From positions 3,068,501-3,132,500 of the forward strand of contig NZ_CP143423.1 of NCBI RefSeq assembly GCF_014337925.2: a stretch of 64,000 nt of DNA, written 5' to 3'. Positions 18,205-27,019 of the stretch are shown here, piece after piece. Numbering within the stretch: position 1 is the first letter of the stretch; each line of letters opens with the position of its first letter. This stretch comes from Roseobacter fucihabitans (GTDB lineage Bacteria > Pseudomonadota > Alphaproteobacteria > Rhodobacterales > Rhodobacteraceae). Under the pieces are notes generated by a model that made no database searches, was not told where the DNA came from, and was given only the letters and a program-made list of their open reading frames with translations. The translations under genes and the position numbers were made by a program.

Positions 18205-19662
18205 CTACCCCCCCATGCGGCTTTCGATGCGCGCCACCACGGCGGCGGCGACGACCGGTTCGGCCAATTGTGCCAAGACACGGTCGCGGGCCTGCTTGGG
18301 CATGGTATTGTTGCCCTGCACAAAGGCCACGAGACGCGCACGCCGCTCTGCGCTGAGTTCCAGCATTTCAGGGCCCGTATCGCGCGCCGCGCTGTCACGC
18401 CGCAGCGGGCGCACCAGAATACCGGAACCAAGCAAAGGGGTCTGCGCCGCGATCACTTCGCGCCCAACCAACCCGCTGCCACGCACCAGAATGTCGTTGC
18501 CCTGACGGCGAAGCAGCGTGACAGCGACCGCCTCTGCGCGATCATCCGCGCCCAGGACAAGCACATCGCCCTGCGCATTCAGGGCGGCTGCCGGCAAGCG
18601 CACTACATTATTCAGCGGCGGCTCGAGCACGCTCAGCGACACGAAATCTCCGGGACGAAATCCCGCCACCTGATCCAGCCGGGCAAACATGAGACGCCCC
18701 GTCTGGTTCTGCGCCGTGGCCGCACTCACCCGGCTCAAAACGCCGGTGGCCTGCAAATCATTGCCCGCCCCATCCAGCGTCGCCGTCACTGGCACCGCCA
18801 TCAGGTTGCCTTCTGCGTCCAGCAGCCGCGCGTATTGCGCGGTCGAAATCCGAAAGGCCACCTCAAGATCTGTGGGGTCGATCAGATCCGCAAGACGCTC
18901 ATTGGCGGAGACCAGACGCCCGGCCACCACGGAGGTGTCGCTCAGGATGCCGTCAAAAGGCGCGCGTACGGTGGTATCATTGAGGTTCCGCTCGGCCTCT
19001 TCCAGCGCGATCCCGGCGCGCAACAGCCGTGTGGTGCCCTGATCCACACGGGCTTCGGCCTGCGTGACAACCTGGCGACGCGCCAAAACGGTTGCACGCG
19101 CAGCAGCCACGGCCAGTTCGGCCGTTTCCACCGCCGCCGAGGTGCCCACACCGCGCGCGGCCAGATCGACCTGACGGCGGTAGGCCTTTTGGCGCAGATC
19201 GACCTGATCTTCGGCCGCTGTTTCCTCATCGCGCGCCAGATCGCGCGAGCGCGCGGCATCGCGCACTTCGGCCTGTGCATCCGCCAGATCCGCTTTTGCG
19301 CGGTCCAGGACCGATAGCATATCCGCCGGGTCGATCCGCGCCAGCACCTCACCTGCACCCACGCGACCGCCATCCTCGAAAACCTCAGACAGTTCCACCA
19401 CGCGCCCCTCAATGGCGGCACGCAACTCCAGGGTGCGCCGGGATTTGATCTCTCCGAAGGTCTCAAGGATCGGGCTGATCGTCTGTGCCTCTGCGCGGAT
19501 CAGATTGACCGCAAACACACGCTCGTTCGCGCTTGGCGCGGCGGGCTTTTCGGCCAGCCGGTCCTGTATGGCCCCGCCAACCAGTTGCCCCGCATAAAGC
19601 AGCAGGCCAAAGGTCAGCGCCGCCAGAAAAAGACCGATCATGCTTTGGCGCAAAAACCGCAT
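18205..19662 (-). CDS. RND efflux periplasmic adaptor (membrane fusion protein)
   Basis: A 485-residue adaptor with an N-terminal membrane anchor (SMIGLFLAALTFGLLLYAGQ), a lipoyl half (RTLELRAAIEGRVVELSEVF and VRAPFDGILSDTSVVAGR), a long coiled-coil hairpin between them (alternating Ala/Arg/Asp, residues about 130-220) and a beta-barrel. It links the RND permease to an outer-membrane channel. ATG at 19662 is the first gene of the operon, preceded by a 93-bp gap to moaB. Confidence 0.92.
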   Translation of the reverse strand: MRFLRQSMIGLFLAALTFGLLLYAGQLVGGAIQDRLAEKPAAPSANERVFAVNLIRAEAQTISPILETFGEIKSRRTLELRAAIEGRVVELSEVFEDGGRVGAGEVLARIDPADMLSVLDRAKADLADAQAEVRDAARSRDLARDEETAAEDQVDLRQKAYRRQVDLAARGVGTSAAVETAELAVAAARATVLARRQVVTQAEARVDQGTTRLLRAGIALEEAERNLNDTTVRAPFDGILSDTSVVAGRLVSANERLADLIDPTDLEVAFRISTAQYARLLDAEGNLMAVPVTATLDGAGNDLQATGVLSRVSAATAQNQTGRLMFARLDQVAGFRPGDFVSLSVLEPPLNNVVRLPAAALNAQGDVLVLGADDRAEAVAVTLLRRQGNDILVRGSGLVGREVIAAQTPLLGSGILVRPLRRDSAARDTGPEMLELSAERRARLVAFVQGNNTMPKQARDRVLAQLAEPVVAAAVVARIESRMGG

Positions 19663-19755
19663 TTCGCCGTTATCCTAATCACTTGATCAACACTGGTGTA
19701 AACTAGTGCGCACGCGCTGCATACCAAACCCTAAAAAGCAATACGCACCGAAACG

Positions 19756-20298
19756 TCATTTCCGCCGTTGATGCTCATCCAATCGCGGCAGGATTTCCAC
19801 AAAATTGCAGGGGCGGTGGCGGAAATCGAGCTGCTTGGCGAGGATTTCGTCCCAGGCGTCCTTGCAGGCCCCCGGACTGCCGGGCAGGGCAAACAGATAG
19901 GTGCCATTGGCCACGCCGCCGGTGGCGCGGCTTTGCACGGCGCTGGTGCCAATTTTCTGCATCGACACGATGGTGAATACCGTGCCGAAGGCGTCGATTT
20001 CCTTTTCATAAACATCGCGGTGCGCCTCGACGGTGACGTCGCGCCCGGTGAGCCCCGTGCCCCCGGTTGAAATCACCACATCCACGCCGCTGTCCTTGCA
20101 CCAGGCGCGCAATTGTGCCGCGATATCGGCGCGCTCATCAGGCAGGATGCGGCGGTCGGCCAATTCATGCCCGGCCGCCAGCAGCCGGTGCACCAAGATA
20201 TCGCCCGAACGATCCTCCGACAGACCCCGCGTGTCCGATACCGTCAACACGGCGATACGCACCGGCAGGAAGTCCTTTGTTTCGTCAATTCGGCTCAT
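19756..20298 (-). CDS. moaB: Molybdenum cofactor biosynthesis protein B
   Basis: A 180-residue MoaB/MogA-type protein that adenylates molybdopterin. The molybdopterin-binding signature is VVISTGGTGLTGRDVT, and TVSDTRGLSEDRSGD is the N-terminal motif; LFALPGSPGACKDAWDEIL closes it. ATG at 20298 follows GGAGAG. It lies 1 bp after lysE, on the same strand as UDG and lysE. Together with the fdhD-moeA operon it shows active molybdenum enzymes in this organism. Confidence 0.93.
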   Translation of the reverse strand: MSRIDETKDFLPVRIAVLTVSDTRGLSEDRSGDILVHRLLAAGHELADRRILPDERADIAAQLRAWCKDSGVDVVISTGGTGLTGRDVTVEAHRDVYEKEIDAFGTVFTIVSMQKIGTSAVQSRATGGVANGTYLFALPGSPGACKDAWDEILAKQLDFRHRPCNFVEILPRLDEHQRRK

Positions 20299-20299
20299 C

Positions 20300-20911
20300 T
20301 CAACTTCTCTCCAACAGGGCAAGGCGACCGGCAAGGGCGGTGAAAATTCCCGCTGTGATCCAGTCCAATATTTGACTGCCACGCGCAAGGCGCTGGCCCA
20401 ATGAGCTCGCGAAAACGCCGACCAACCCGTTTATGGCAAAACCGCCCAAGCCGATCACAGCGCCAAAGATCGCAAATTGCGTCAGAACGGGACCGGCTTC
20501 GGGGCGGATGAACTGCGGCATGAAGGCGAGAACGAAGAGGATGACCTTGGGGTTGGTCAGATTGACCAGCAACCCTTGTCGAAAAGGCCGTCCCCGCGGC
20601 GCAGGCAGGGTTGCGTCTGTCCGGGGCCTGTTGCGCAACGCGCAAAACGCCAGCCACAGCAGATAGGTAACACCAATCCAACGGATCACGTCAAAAGCGA
20701 TCGGCGCGGAGGCAATCAGGGCGCTCAGCCCTGCACCCGCCAGCAGGACGTGGATCATGCCACCCGTCGCGATCCCGGCACTGGCCAACCATGCCGCCCG
20801 TGGCCCCGCGCGCACCCCCTGACCCAGACAGAACATCATATCCGCCCCCGGTGTCAGGTTCAGCGCCAAAGCGGCGGGGATAAACGCGACGAGGGTCAGG
20901 GGATCAACCAT
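20300..20911 (-). CDS. LysE/RhtB-family amino acid exporter
   Basis: A 203-residue membrane protein with six hydrophobic segments. It opens with [20 protein letters not shown] and GLGQG-like [13 protein letters not shown], the LysE/RhtB family motif; [16 protein letters not shown] and [18 protein letters not shown] are also typical. It exports an amino acid, which one is unknown. It overlaps the UDG gene upstream by 8 bp and sits 1 bp from moaB. Confidence 0.9.
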   Translation of the reverse strand: MVDPLTLVAFIPAALALNLTPGADMMFCLGQGVRAGPRAAWLASAGIATGGMIHVLLAGAGLSALIASAPIAFDVIRWIGVTYLLWLAFCALRNRPRTDATLPAPRGRPFRQGLLVNLTNPKVILFVLAFMPQFIRPEAGPVLTQFAIFGAVIGLGGFAINGLVGVFASSLGQRLARGSQILDWITAGIFTALAGRLALLERS

Positions 20912-21677
20912 CCGAAAGACGCGCTTTCAGGCTCAGCAAATCCGCCCAGGCCTCGCGTTTGGCAAGGGGTTGGCGCAGCAGGTAGGCGGGGTGGAACATC
21001 GGCAGGGCGGGAAGCCCAAAGCACTCCGTCCAACTCCCGCGCAACCGCGTGATGCCACGTTTGCCCAGGCATGCCTGCGCGCTGATGTTGCCCATGATCA
21101 CAAGGACCTGCGGCTTGGCCAGCGCGATGTGGCGTTCCAGAAACGGGCGCATCATGGCGATCTCTGTAGGGTGCGGATCGCGGTTTTGAGGAGGGCGCCA
21201 GGGCAACACATTGGTGATATAAACCGGCGATGCCGCAGGGTCGCGCCCCATGTCGATGGCCGCCAGCATCCGGTCCAGCAATTGCCCCGCACGCCCGACA
21301 AAGGGGCGCCCCTCGCGGTCTTCATCGCGCCCCGGTGCCTCGCCAATGATCATGACGGGCGCCCCCGGCACACCGTCGCAAAACACCAGATTGCGCGCGC
21401 CCCGTTTCAATTCACAATGCTCGAAACCGGCCAGCGCATCACGCAGCGCCTCCAGCGTATCCACACCCGCCGCCGCCTGCTCGGCTTGCGCCACAGCATC
21501 CAGTTTTGCCGCGACGGACGCGGCCTGCTGTACAACCGGAGCCGCGCTCTTTGGTTTGGCCAGCTTATCGGGCAATTCATAGCAATTGACCGGCACGTCA
21601 CAGATCGCCTCGGTCGCGCCAAGCTCGATCTGCCAATCCAAAAGCGCCAGGGCGTTGTGAAACTCTGCTGATTCCAT
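20904..21677 (-). CDS. Uracil-DNA glycosylase, family-4-like without Fe-S cysteines
   Basis: A 257-residue DNA repair enzyme that removes uracil. Motif 1 is [20 protein letters not shown] (112-131), and motif 2 near the end is [12 protein letters not shown]. Classical family-4 enzymes use four Cys to hold a 4Fe-4S cluster. Here C88 is present, but its partner three residues on is Lys91 and the KCRPPxNR cysteine is Trp160 ([11 protein letters not shown]), so the cluster is probably absent. The N-terminal 80 residues are an extra, Ala-rich part. ATG at 21677 chosen over a longer frame; diverges from pyrB. Confidence 0.85.
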   Translation of the reverse strand: MESAEFHNALALLDWQIELGATEAICDVPVNCYELPDKLAKPKSAAPVVQQAASVAAKLDAVAQAEQAAAGVDTLEALRDALAGFEHCELKRGARNLVFCDGVPGAPVMIIGEAPGRDEDREGRPFVGRAGQLLDRMLAAIDMGRDPAASPVYITNVLPWRPPQNRDPHPTEIAMMRPFLERHIALAKPQVLVIMGNISAQACLGKRGITRLRGSWTECFGLPALPMFHPAYLLRQPLAKREAWADLLSLKARLSDG

Positions 21678-21793
21678 ATCCGCACAATACGCCGACCCTG
21701 CGGCAAACTGAACAGCCACTTGCACATGAACCCCCGCTTGCCCGCCCCGCGCGCGCTCCCTATAAGGTGGCAAATCACGATAGGTTGCCGCAT

Positions 21794-22741
21794 ATGAGTT
21801 TTCCGCACCGACATCTGCTGGGTATCGAGGCCCTGCGCCCCGAAGAAATCACCACGTTGCTTGATCTGGCGGATACCTATGCGGGTCTGAACCGCCAGCC
21901 GGATAAACATTCCGACGCGCTCGCCGGGCTGACCCAGATCAACATGTTCTTTGAAAACTCCACCCGCACGCAGGCCAGCTTCGAGATCGCAGGCAAACGT
22001 CTGGGTGCCGATGTGATGAACATGGCGATGCAGGCCAGTTCGGTGAAAAAGGGCGAAACGCTGGTGGATACCGCGCTGACGCTGAACGCCATGCACCCCG
22101 ACCTGCTGGTGGTGCGCCATCCCCATTCCGGTGCGGTCGATCTTTTGGCGCAAAAGGTCAATTGCGCGGTGCTGAACGCAGGCGACGGGCGGCACGAACA
22201 CCCCACACAGGCGCTGCTTGATGCGCTGACGATCCGGCGCGCCAAGGGCCGTTTGCACCGCCTGTCCATCGCCATATGCGGCGATATCGCCCATTCACGG
22301 GTCGCGCGCTCCAACATCATGCTGCTGGGCAAGATGGAGAACAGGATTCGTCTGATCGGGCCGCCCACCCTGATGCCTGCGGGCATTACCGAGTTCGGTG
22401 TCGAGGTCTTTGATGACATGCGCGAAGGATTGAAGGACGTGGACGTCGTGATGATGCTGCGCTTGCAAAAAGAGCGCATGGACGGCGGGTTCATCCCCAG
22501 CGAGCGCGAATACTATCACAGGTTTGGGCTGGACGCTGAGAAGTTGTCCTACGCCAAACCCGATGCGATTGTCATGCACCCCGGCCCGATGAACCGCGGT
22601 GTGGAAATCGACGGCACGCTGGCGGATGATATCAACCGCAGTGTTATTCAGGATCAGGTGGAAATGGGTGTGGCCGTGCGTATGGCCGCGATGGATTTGC
22701 TGGCGCGCAACCTGCGGCTGACCCGTATGGTGCCTGCATGA
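21794..22741 (+). CDS. pyrB: Aspartate carbamoyltransferase catalytic subunit
   Basis: A 315-residue enzyme joining carbamoyl phosphate and aspartate, the first committed step of pyrimidine synthesis. [20 protein letters not shown] binds carbamoyl phosphate; [30 protein letters not shown] and [12 protein letters not shown] complete the active site. Length is that of a stand-alone catalytic chain. It overlaps the next gene by 4 bp and shares an operon with the PyrC-like gene. Confidence 0.95.
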   Translation: MSFPHRHLLGIEALRPEEITTLLDLADTYAGLNRQPDKHSDALAGLTQINMFFENSTRTQASFEIAGKRLGADVMNMAMQASSVKKGETLVDTALTLNAMHPDLLVVRHPHSGAVDLLAQKVNCAVLNAGDGRHEHPTQALLDALTIRRAKGRLHRLSIAICGDIAHSRVARSNIMLLGKMENRIRLIGPPTLMPAGITEFGVEVFDDMREGLKDVDVVMMLRLQKERMDGGFIPSEREYYHRFGLDAEKLSYAKPDAIVMHPGPMNRGVEIDGTLADDINRSVIQDQVEMGVAVRMAAMDLLARNLRLTRMVPA

Positions 22742-23277
22742 GCGCGCGCGTCGAGGTACAATCGCAGGAACGCGGCAAGATCAGAGTGTTCGCGATCAAC
22801 AAGCCTGCCTCAGAAATCGAAACGGCGTTGAAAACAATGCCGAAATCCGATCTGGCAAGGGACTTGCTGGGCGATCCGCATCTTAACACGGCCAGCACCG
22901 AGATTTTTCCCATTGCCGATCTGACCGGCATGGGGTTGGGGGCCTATCTGAGTGAAGGCTACGCCGTGCCGAGTGATCAGATCGCGCCCGATCGCAGCAA
23001 ACTTGATGCTTTGGAAGGCTATGCCCTGTTGCTGTTCTCGGATAGCTTTGCCGGAGCAGAGACAACGCTGACACCGGGAGAGGCGCTGACCCTGATCGCC
23101 ACTTACAGCGAATACCAACCCCCGACGGGTACAACCACCATGGCCAGCGAGAGCGCCAGACCCTATAGCGGCCAAGCGTCAAAACGGCCCGACCCGGCCA
23201 GGAAAAAACCCACAGGCAGCATGATCATTGTACTGGCGATCGTGGTTTTGGCCGCTCTGGTGCTGTGGTTGCTGTGA
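22738..23277 (+). CDS. C-terminally anchored membrane protein, unknown function
   Basis: A 179-residue protein whose first 130 residues look soluble (start [20 protein letters not shown]) and whose C-terminus is a single hydrophobic helix, [19 protein letters not shown], preceded by a basic Pro/Lys-rich linker. This is a tail-anchor arrangement. ATG overlaps the pyrB stop by 4 bp (ATGA). It sits between pyrB and the PyrC homologue, a place often filled by small proteins in roseobacters. No domain was recognised. Confidence 0.72.
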   Translation: MSARVEVQSQERGKIRVFAINKPASEIETALKTMPKSDLARDLLGDPHLNTASTEIFPIADLTGMGLGAYLSEGYAVPSDQIAPDRSKLDALEGYALLLFSDSFAGAETTLTPGEALTLIATYSEYQPPTGTTTMASESARPYSGQASKRPDPARKKPTGSMIIVLAIVVLAALVLWLL

Positions 23278-23298
23278 CGAAATGCGAGGATAAACCCG

Positions 23299-23400
23299 AT
23301 GAATGAGCCCAAAGACCCGAAAATGTCCGGACGCATCGCGATGATCGCCCTGCTCGTCGCCTTCTTTGTTGTCGGGCTCATGTTCTGGGTCGGCACGTGA
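23299..23400 (+). CDS. 33-residue small membrane protein
   Basis: An ATG at 23299, with GAGGA about 10 bases upstream, opens MNEPKDPKMSGRIAMIALL and ends FWVGT. The second half is one transmembrane helix (about residues 13-31) behind a charged start. It lies 21 bp after the tail-anchored gene and 61 bp before the PyrC-like gene, in the same direction. The short length leaves coding status uncertain; ribosome site and helix argue for it. Confidence 0.55.
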   Translation: MNEPKDPKMSGRIAMIALLVAFFVVGLMFWVGT

Positions 23401-23461
23401 AAGGCCCGCTTTTTAACGCCGGACATGGCCCAACACAAAAGCGCCTGCGGAGCCCTCGCTC

Positions 23462-24745
23462 ATGAATAAACTGACGTTTCTCAACGCCCGTCTTGTCGAT
23501 CCGGAAACGGATGAAATCACGGTGGGCGGGCTGGTGGTCGAGGACGGCCGCATCACCAAACGCCTGCCCAAGGATGCGCCGCGTCTGACCTCCGGGCGGG
23601 TCATCGACTGCCACCTCAAATACCTCGCTCCCGGCATTGTGGACATCGGCGTCAAGGTCTGTGAACCCGGCGAGCGGCACAAAGAAAGCTATCGCTCTGC
23701 CGGGCTGGCAGCGGCGGCGGGGGGCGTGACGACCATGATCACCCGCCCGGACACCGAACCCGCCATCGACAACCCCGAAACACTCGAATTCGTGACGCGG
23801 CGCGCCAATGAGGCCGCACCGGTCAACGTGATGCCCATGGCGGCGCTGACCAAGGGGCGTGCGGGACGCGAGATGACCGAAATCGGGTTTTTGATGGACG
23901 CCGGTGCCATTGCCTTCACCGATTGCGACCGCGTTGTCACGGACACAAAGGTGTTCTCCCGCGCGCTGACCTATGCGCGCAGCCTTGGCGCTTTGGTGAT
24001 CGCCCACCCGCAAGACCCTGGCCTGAGCCGTGGTGCCGCCGCCACATCAGGCAAATTCGCCTCGCTGCGCGGCTTGCCTGCGGTCTCGCCCATGGCCGAG
24101 CGCATGGCGCTGGACCGCGACATGGCGCTCATTGAGATGACCGGCGCGCGCTATCACGCGGATCAGATCACATCCGCGCGCGCCCTGCCCGCCCTTGAAC
24201 GCGCCAAGGCCAACGGTCTGGACGTCACGGCAGGCACCTCCATCCACCACCTGACCCTGAACGCGCTGGATGTGGCGGATTATCGCACCTTCTTCAAACT
24301 GAAACCGCCACTACGCGATGAGCAGGACCGGCTTGCCATCGCGGAGGCCGTCAAATCCGGGCTGATTGACGTCATTTCCTCCATGCACACGCCCCAGGAT
24401 GAGGAAAGCAAGCGCCTGCCGTTTGAGGAGGCCGCTTCCGGCGCCGTCGCGCTTGAAACGATGCTGCCAGCGGCGATGCGGCTTTATCATGCCGGGTTGA
24501 TCGACCTGCCCGCTTTGTGGCGCGCGATGTCGCTTAATCCGGCAAAACGTCTGGGCCTTGCGAGCGGACGTCTGGCCATTGGCGCGCCCGCCGATCTGGT
24601 GCTGTTCGACCCAGACACGCCGTTTCTGATGGACCGCGCGACGCTACATTCCAAATCCCGCAACACCCCGTTTGACGGCGCGCGGATGCAGGGCCGCGTC
24701 CTGTCGACGTTCGTCGCCGGCACCTGCGTCTATGAGAGGTCCTGA
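23462..24745 (+). CDS. pyrC: Dihydroorotase homologue lacking metal ligands (PyrC')
   Basis: A 427-residue amidohydrolase-superfamily protein in the pyrB operon. The dihydroorotase HxH metal motif (normally VDxHxHxREPG) reads VDIGVKVCEPG, so both His are replaced (Gly63, Lys65) and the substrate Arg is Cys67. The distal DHAPH-type motif is SSMHTPQDEES. The fold is otherwise complete (LAAAAGGVTTMITRPDT, IDNPETLEF, FKLKPPLRDEQD). I infer an inactive PyrC' that supports PyrB, as known in Pseudomonas; the active enzyme should be encoded elsewhere. The TGATG overlap couples it to plsY. Confidence 0.9.
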   Translation: MNKLTFLNARLVDPETDEITVGGLVVEDGRITKRLPKDAPRLTSGRVIDCHLKYLAPGIVDIGVKVCEPGERHKESYRSAGLAAAAGGVTTMITRPDTEPAIDNPETLEFVTRRANEAAPVNVMPMAALTKGRAGREMTEIGFLMDAGAIAFTDCDRVVTDTKVFSRALTYARSLGALVIAHPQDPGLSRGAAATSGKFASLRGLPAVSPMAERMALDRDMALIEMTGARYHADQITSARALPALERAKANGLDVTAGTSIHHLTLNALDVADYRTFFKLKPPLRDEQDRLAIAEAVKSGLIDVISSMHTPQDEESKRLPFEEAASGAVALETMLPAAMRLYHAGLIDLPALWRAMSLNPAKRLGLASGRLAIGAPADLVLFDPDTPFLMDRATLHSKSRNTPFDGARMQGRVLSTFVAGTCVYERS

Positions 24746-25353
24746 TGCCAGTCCTTGAACACTCCGCCGCCATTCTGGGGCTCTGGGCCGTCATCGGTTA
24801 TCTGCTTGGCTCGATCCCTTTCGGCATGGTGCTCGCGCGCGTGATGGGTCTGGGCAACCTGCGCGACATCGGGTCGGGCAATATCGGGGCCACCAACGTG
24901 CTGCGCACCGGCAATAAAACCGCCGCCGCGCTCACGCTTTTGCTCGATGGGGGCAAGGGGGTTGTCGCCGTCCTGCTGGCGCGCGCCTTTGGGGGCGAGG
25001 ATACGGCGCAAATCGCGGCCCTCATGGCGATGATCGGCCATTGCTATCCGATCTGGCTGCGCTTTGCCGGTGGCAAGGGTGTGGCCACCTTTCTGGGACT
25101 GATGCTGGCGCTGAGCCTGCCGGTCGGGATCGGCTGCTGTATCGCCTGGCTGGTGGGCGCATTTACCGTGCGCATCTCCTCTATGGGGGCCATTGTGTCT
25201 TCGCTCGCTTCCCTCATTTTATTGCCTGCACTCGGGGCGGGTCACGCGCTGTTTCTGGGGCTGGTGCTGAGCCTGATCCTGCTGTGGCGCCACCGCGGCA
25301 ATATCGCGCGCATCCGCGCCGGGACCGAACCCAAAATCGGCCAGAAACCGTGA
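24745..25353 (+). CDS. plsY: Glycerol-3-phosphate acyltransferase PlsY
   Basis: A 202-residue inner-membrane enzyme that moves the acyl group from acyl phosphate to glycerol-3-phosphate, starting phospholipid synthesis. The three loops are present: LGSIPFGMVLAR, GSGNIGATNVLR and FAGGKGVATFLG. About five hydrophobic segments. It shares one base with the PyrC' stop and four with the next gene (GTGA). Confidence 0.94.
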   Translation: MPVLEHSAAILGLWAVIGYLLGSIPFGMVLARVMGLGNLRDIGSGNIGATNVLRTGNKTAAALTLLLDGGKGVVAVLLARAFGGEDTAQIAALMAMIGHCYPIWLRFAGGKGVATFLGLMLALSLPVGIGCCIAWLVGAFTVRISSMGAIVSSLASLILLPALGAGHALFLGLVLSLILLWRHRGNIARIRAGTEPKIGQKP

Positions 25354-25637
25354 ACCCGTCAAGATTGGCGCGGCTCGAAACCGCGCTGCTGGCATTGCCA
25401 AACGGCAGCTTTACCGGCGCATCGCAGGATCGCCGATACATCGTGACCAAGTCGCTCTTCAATGCGGGAAAATCAATGAAACTGGTCGCCGAAGAACTGG
25501 GTGGAGCTGATTATATAAGCCTCAACTTCTATCGTCTGGCGCGCGGATCACGTCTGTTTCCCTGTGAAATGAGCGTCGAAAAAGTGACCGATTTCATCCT
25601 GGACCTGCGCCCTCATCCCGTTCAGGCCGAGGCGTAG
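25350..25637 (+). CDS. Small conserved hypothetical protein (95 aa)
   Basis: The GTG at 25350 lies inside the plsY stop (GTGA overlap). It encodes 95 residues with DRRYIVTKSLFNAGKSMKLV, then ELGGADYISLNFYRL, and near the end FPCEMSVEKVTDFIL. The composition and motif pattern look like a genuine compact alpha/beta protein; I recall similar hypothetical proteins behind plsY in roseobacters. Its last 16 bases overlap the end of the converging ectC-like gene. A longer in-frame start exists upstream, but it lies wholly inside plsY. Confidence 0.7.
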   Translation: MNPSRLARLETALLALPNGSFTGASQDRRYIVTKSLFNAGKSMKLVAEELGGADYISLNFYRLARGSRLFPCEMSVEKVTDFILDLRPHPVQAEA

Positions 25638-26008
25638 CTGCCATCCGGCCCATGAGTTTCATCCCCCTGCAAGGCGGGCGAGAACACACAGATGAGATGA
25701 AACGGCACGTCACCGTCGTTGCGCACCGCGTGGCGATCATGCAAATTCGGTGCATAAAGCACACCCGGCGTGATGTGATGCACCATACCGCTGTCCAATT
25801 CGGTCACGACACCTGCACCGCCGATGCAATAACACGCCTCGACGTGGTGCTTGTATTCCAACGTCATGGCGGCGCCGGGCAACACTTGTGTTTCGGTCAT
25901 GGAAAACCCCATGCCGTCGGATTTCACCAACAGGCGCAGGCTGGTCCACCCCGGCCCGGCGGCATCGCGCGGCGTCCCTTGCAGGTCGGATTTTTTTGTG
26001 ACGATCAT
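25622..26008 (-). CDS. ectC: Ectoine synthase-like cupin (EctC), solitary
   Basis: A 128-residue cupin. Pattern and length match EctC, which closes N-gamma-acetyl-diaminobutyrate to ectoine: GPGWTSLRLLVKSDGMGFS, HHVEACYCIGGAGVV, ITPGVLYAPNLHDRH and LICVFSPALQGDETHG. The three iron ligands described for EctC (Glu57, Tyr85, His93) are present at the same numbers here. No ectA, ectB or ectD is in the window, so it is an orphan that may import its substrate, act on another one, or work with a remote ectAB. ATG at 26008; it diverges from the aldo/keto reductase across 75 bp. Confidence 0.82.
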   Translation of the reverse strand: MIVTKKSDLQGTPRDAAGPGWTSLRLLVKSDGMGFSMTETQVLPGAAMTLEYKHHVEACYCIGGAGVVTELDSGMVHHITPGVLYAPNLHDRHAVRNDGDVPFHLICVFSPALQGDETHGPDGSYASA

Positions 26009-26083
26009 GGCAATGCCCCATATGGTTTCAAACCGGTGTTTTGAATATTGCATGGGCGCGCATGACATGCCACTTCTGGAGGC

Positions 26084-27019
26084 ATGAAATCACATCTGAC
26101 CAGCCCTGATGGCACCCCCGCAAGCCGCCTCGCCTTTGGCACAATGCAATTTGGCGGACGCGCGGACGCGACCGCCGCGCGCGACATGTTCGAGGCCTCG
26201 CGGGCCGCTGGCATTACCCATTTCGATACCGCCTATGTCTATAACGACGGTGCATCCGAGGAAATCCTGGGAGCATTGCTCGGTGATCAGCGCGACCGTC
26301 TGATCATCGCGACAAAGGCCGCCTATACCGGGGGTGGGTCGAAACAGAACATTCACGATTCCTTTGCGATTTCGCGCAAACGGCTCAATCTGGATGTGGT
26401 TGATGTGCTTTACATGCATCGCTTTGACCCGGACACGGACCTGCGTGAGAGCATGGAGGCGCTTGCAGAGCTCAAGCAGCAAGGGCTGATCCGCTATGTT
26501 GGCGTGTCCAATTTCGCCGCCTGGCAGGTCGTCAAAGCGATTGGTATCGCTGCCAAATTTGATCTGCGGGTGGATATCCTTCAACCGATGTATAATCTGG
26601 TCAAACGTCAGGCCGAGGTGGAAATTCTCCCCATGTGCGCCGATCAGGGCGTGGCCTGCGCGCCCTATTCTCCCCTGGGGGGCGGGTTGCTGACGGGCAA
26701 ATACACCACCGGATCAGCGGGACGTCTGAGTGAGGATGAGCGTTACGCGGCGCGTTACGGGTTGGAGTGGATGCATGACGCGGCGGCCGGGCTGAGCGAA
26801 GTTGCGCAGGAGGTCAACGTGAACGCCGCAACCCTGGCCGTGGCCTGGGCGGCGGCGCATCCGATGGGGCCGACACCGATCATCTCCGCGCGCAACGTGG
26901 AACAATTGAAACCCTCCCTCGCGGCGATGGATTATATGCTGACACCGGACCTCTATGACCGGCTCGCCACGCTCACCCCGACACCACCCCCGGCAACCGA
27001 CCGCATCGAAGAGCAGTAA
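26084..27019 (+). CDS. Aldo/keto reductase
   Basis: A 311-residue NADPH-dependent reductase. The catalytic tetrad can be placed: Asp and Tyr in HFDTAYVYNDG, Lys in IIATKAAY and His in LYMHRFDPD. GLIRYVGVSNFAAWQV and YSPLGGGLLTGKY are further family motifs. The substrate is unknown. GGAGG precedes the ATG very closely. The A of its stop is shared with the next start (TAATG), and it forms a three-gene operon with the flavoprotein and the DUF938 gene. Confidence 0.9.
   Translation: MKSHLTSPDGTPASRLAFGTMQFGGRADATAARDMFEASRAAGITHFDTAYVYNDGASEEILGALLGDQRDRLIIATKAAYTGGGSKQNIHDSFAISRKRLNLDVVDVLYMHRFDPDTDLRESMEALAELKQQGLIRYVGVSNFAAWQVVKAIGIAAKFDLRVDILQPMYNLVKRQAEVEILPMCADQGVACAPYSPLGGGLLTGKYTTGSAGRLSEDERYAARYGLEWMHDAAAGLSEVAQEVNVNAATLAVAWAAAHPMGPTPIISARNVEQLKPSLAAMDYMLTPDLYDRLATLTPTPPPATDRIEEQ

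Noticed and set aside
17725-19317. 530-codon plus-strand frame spanning the RND and adaptor genes
   Set aside because: Composition (His, Arg, Gln) is that of antisense of a high-GC gene, and it crosses two well-supported genes.
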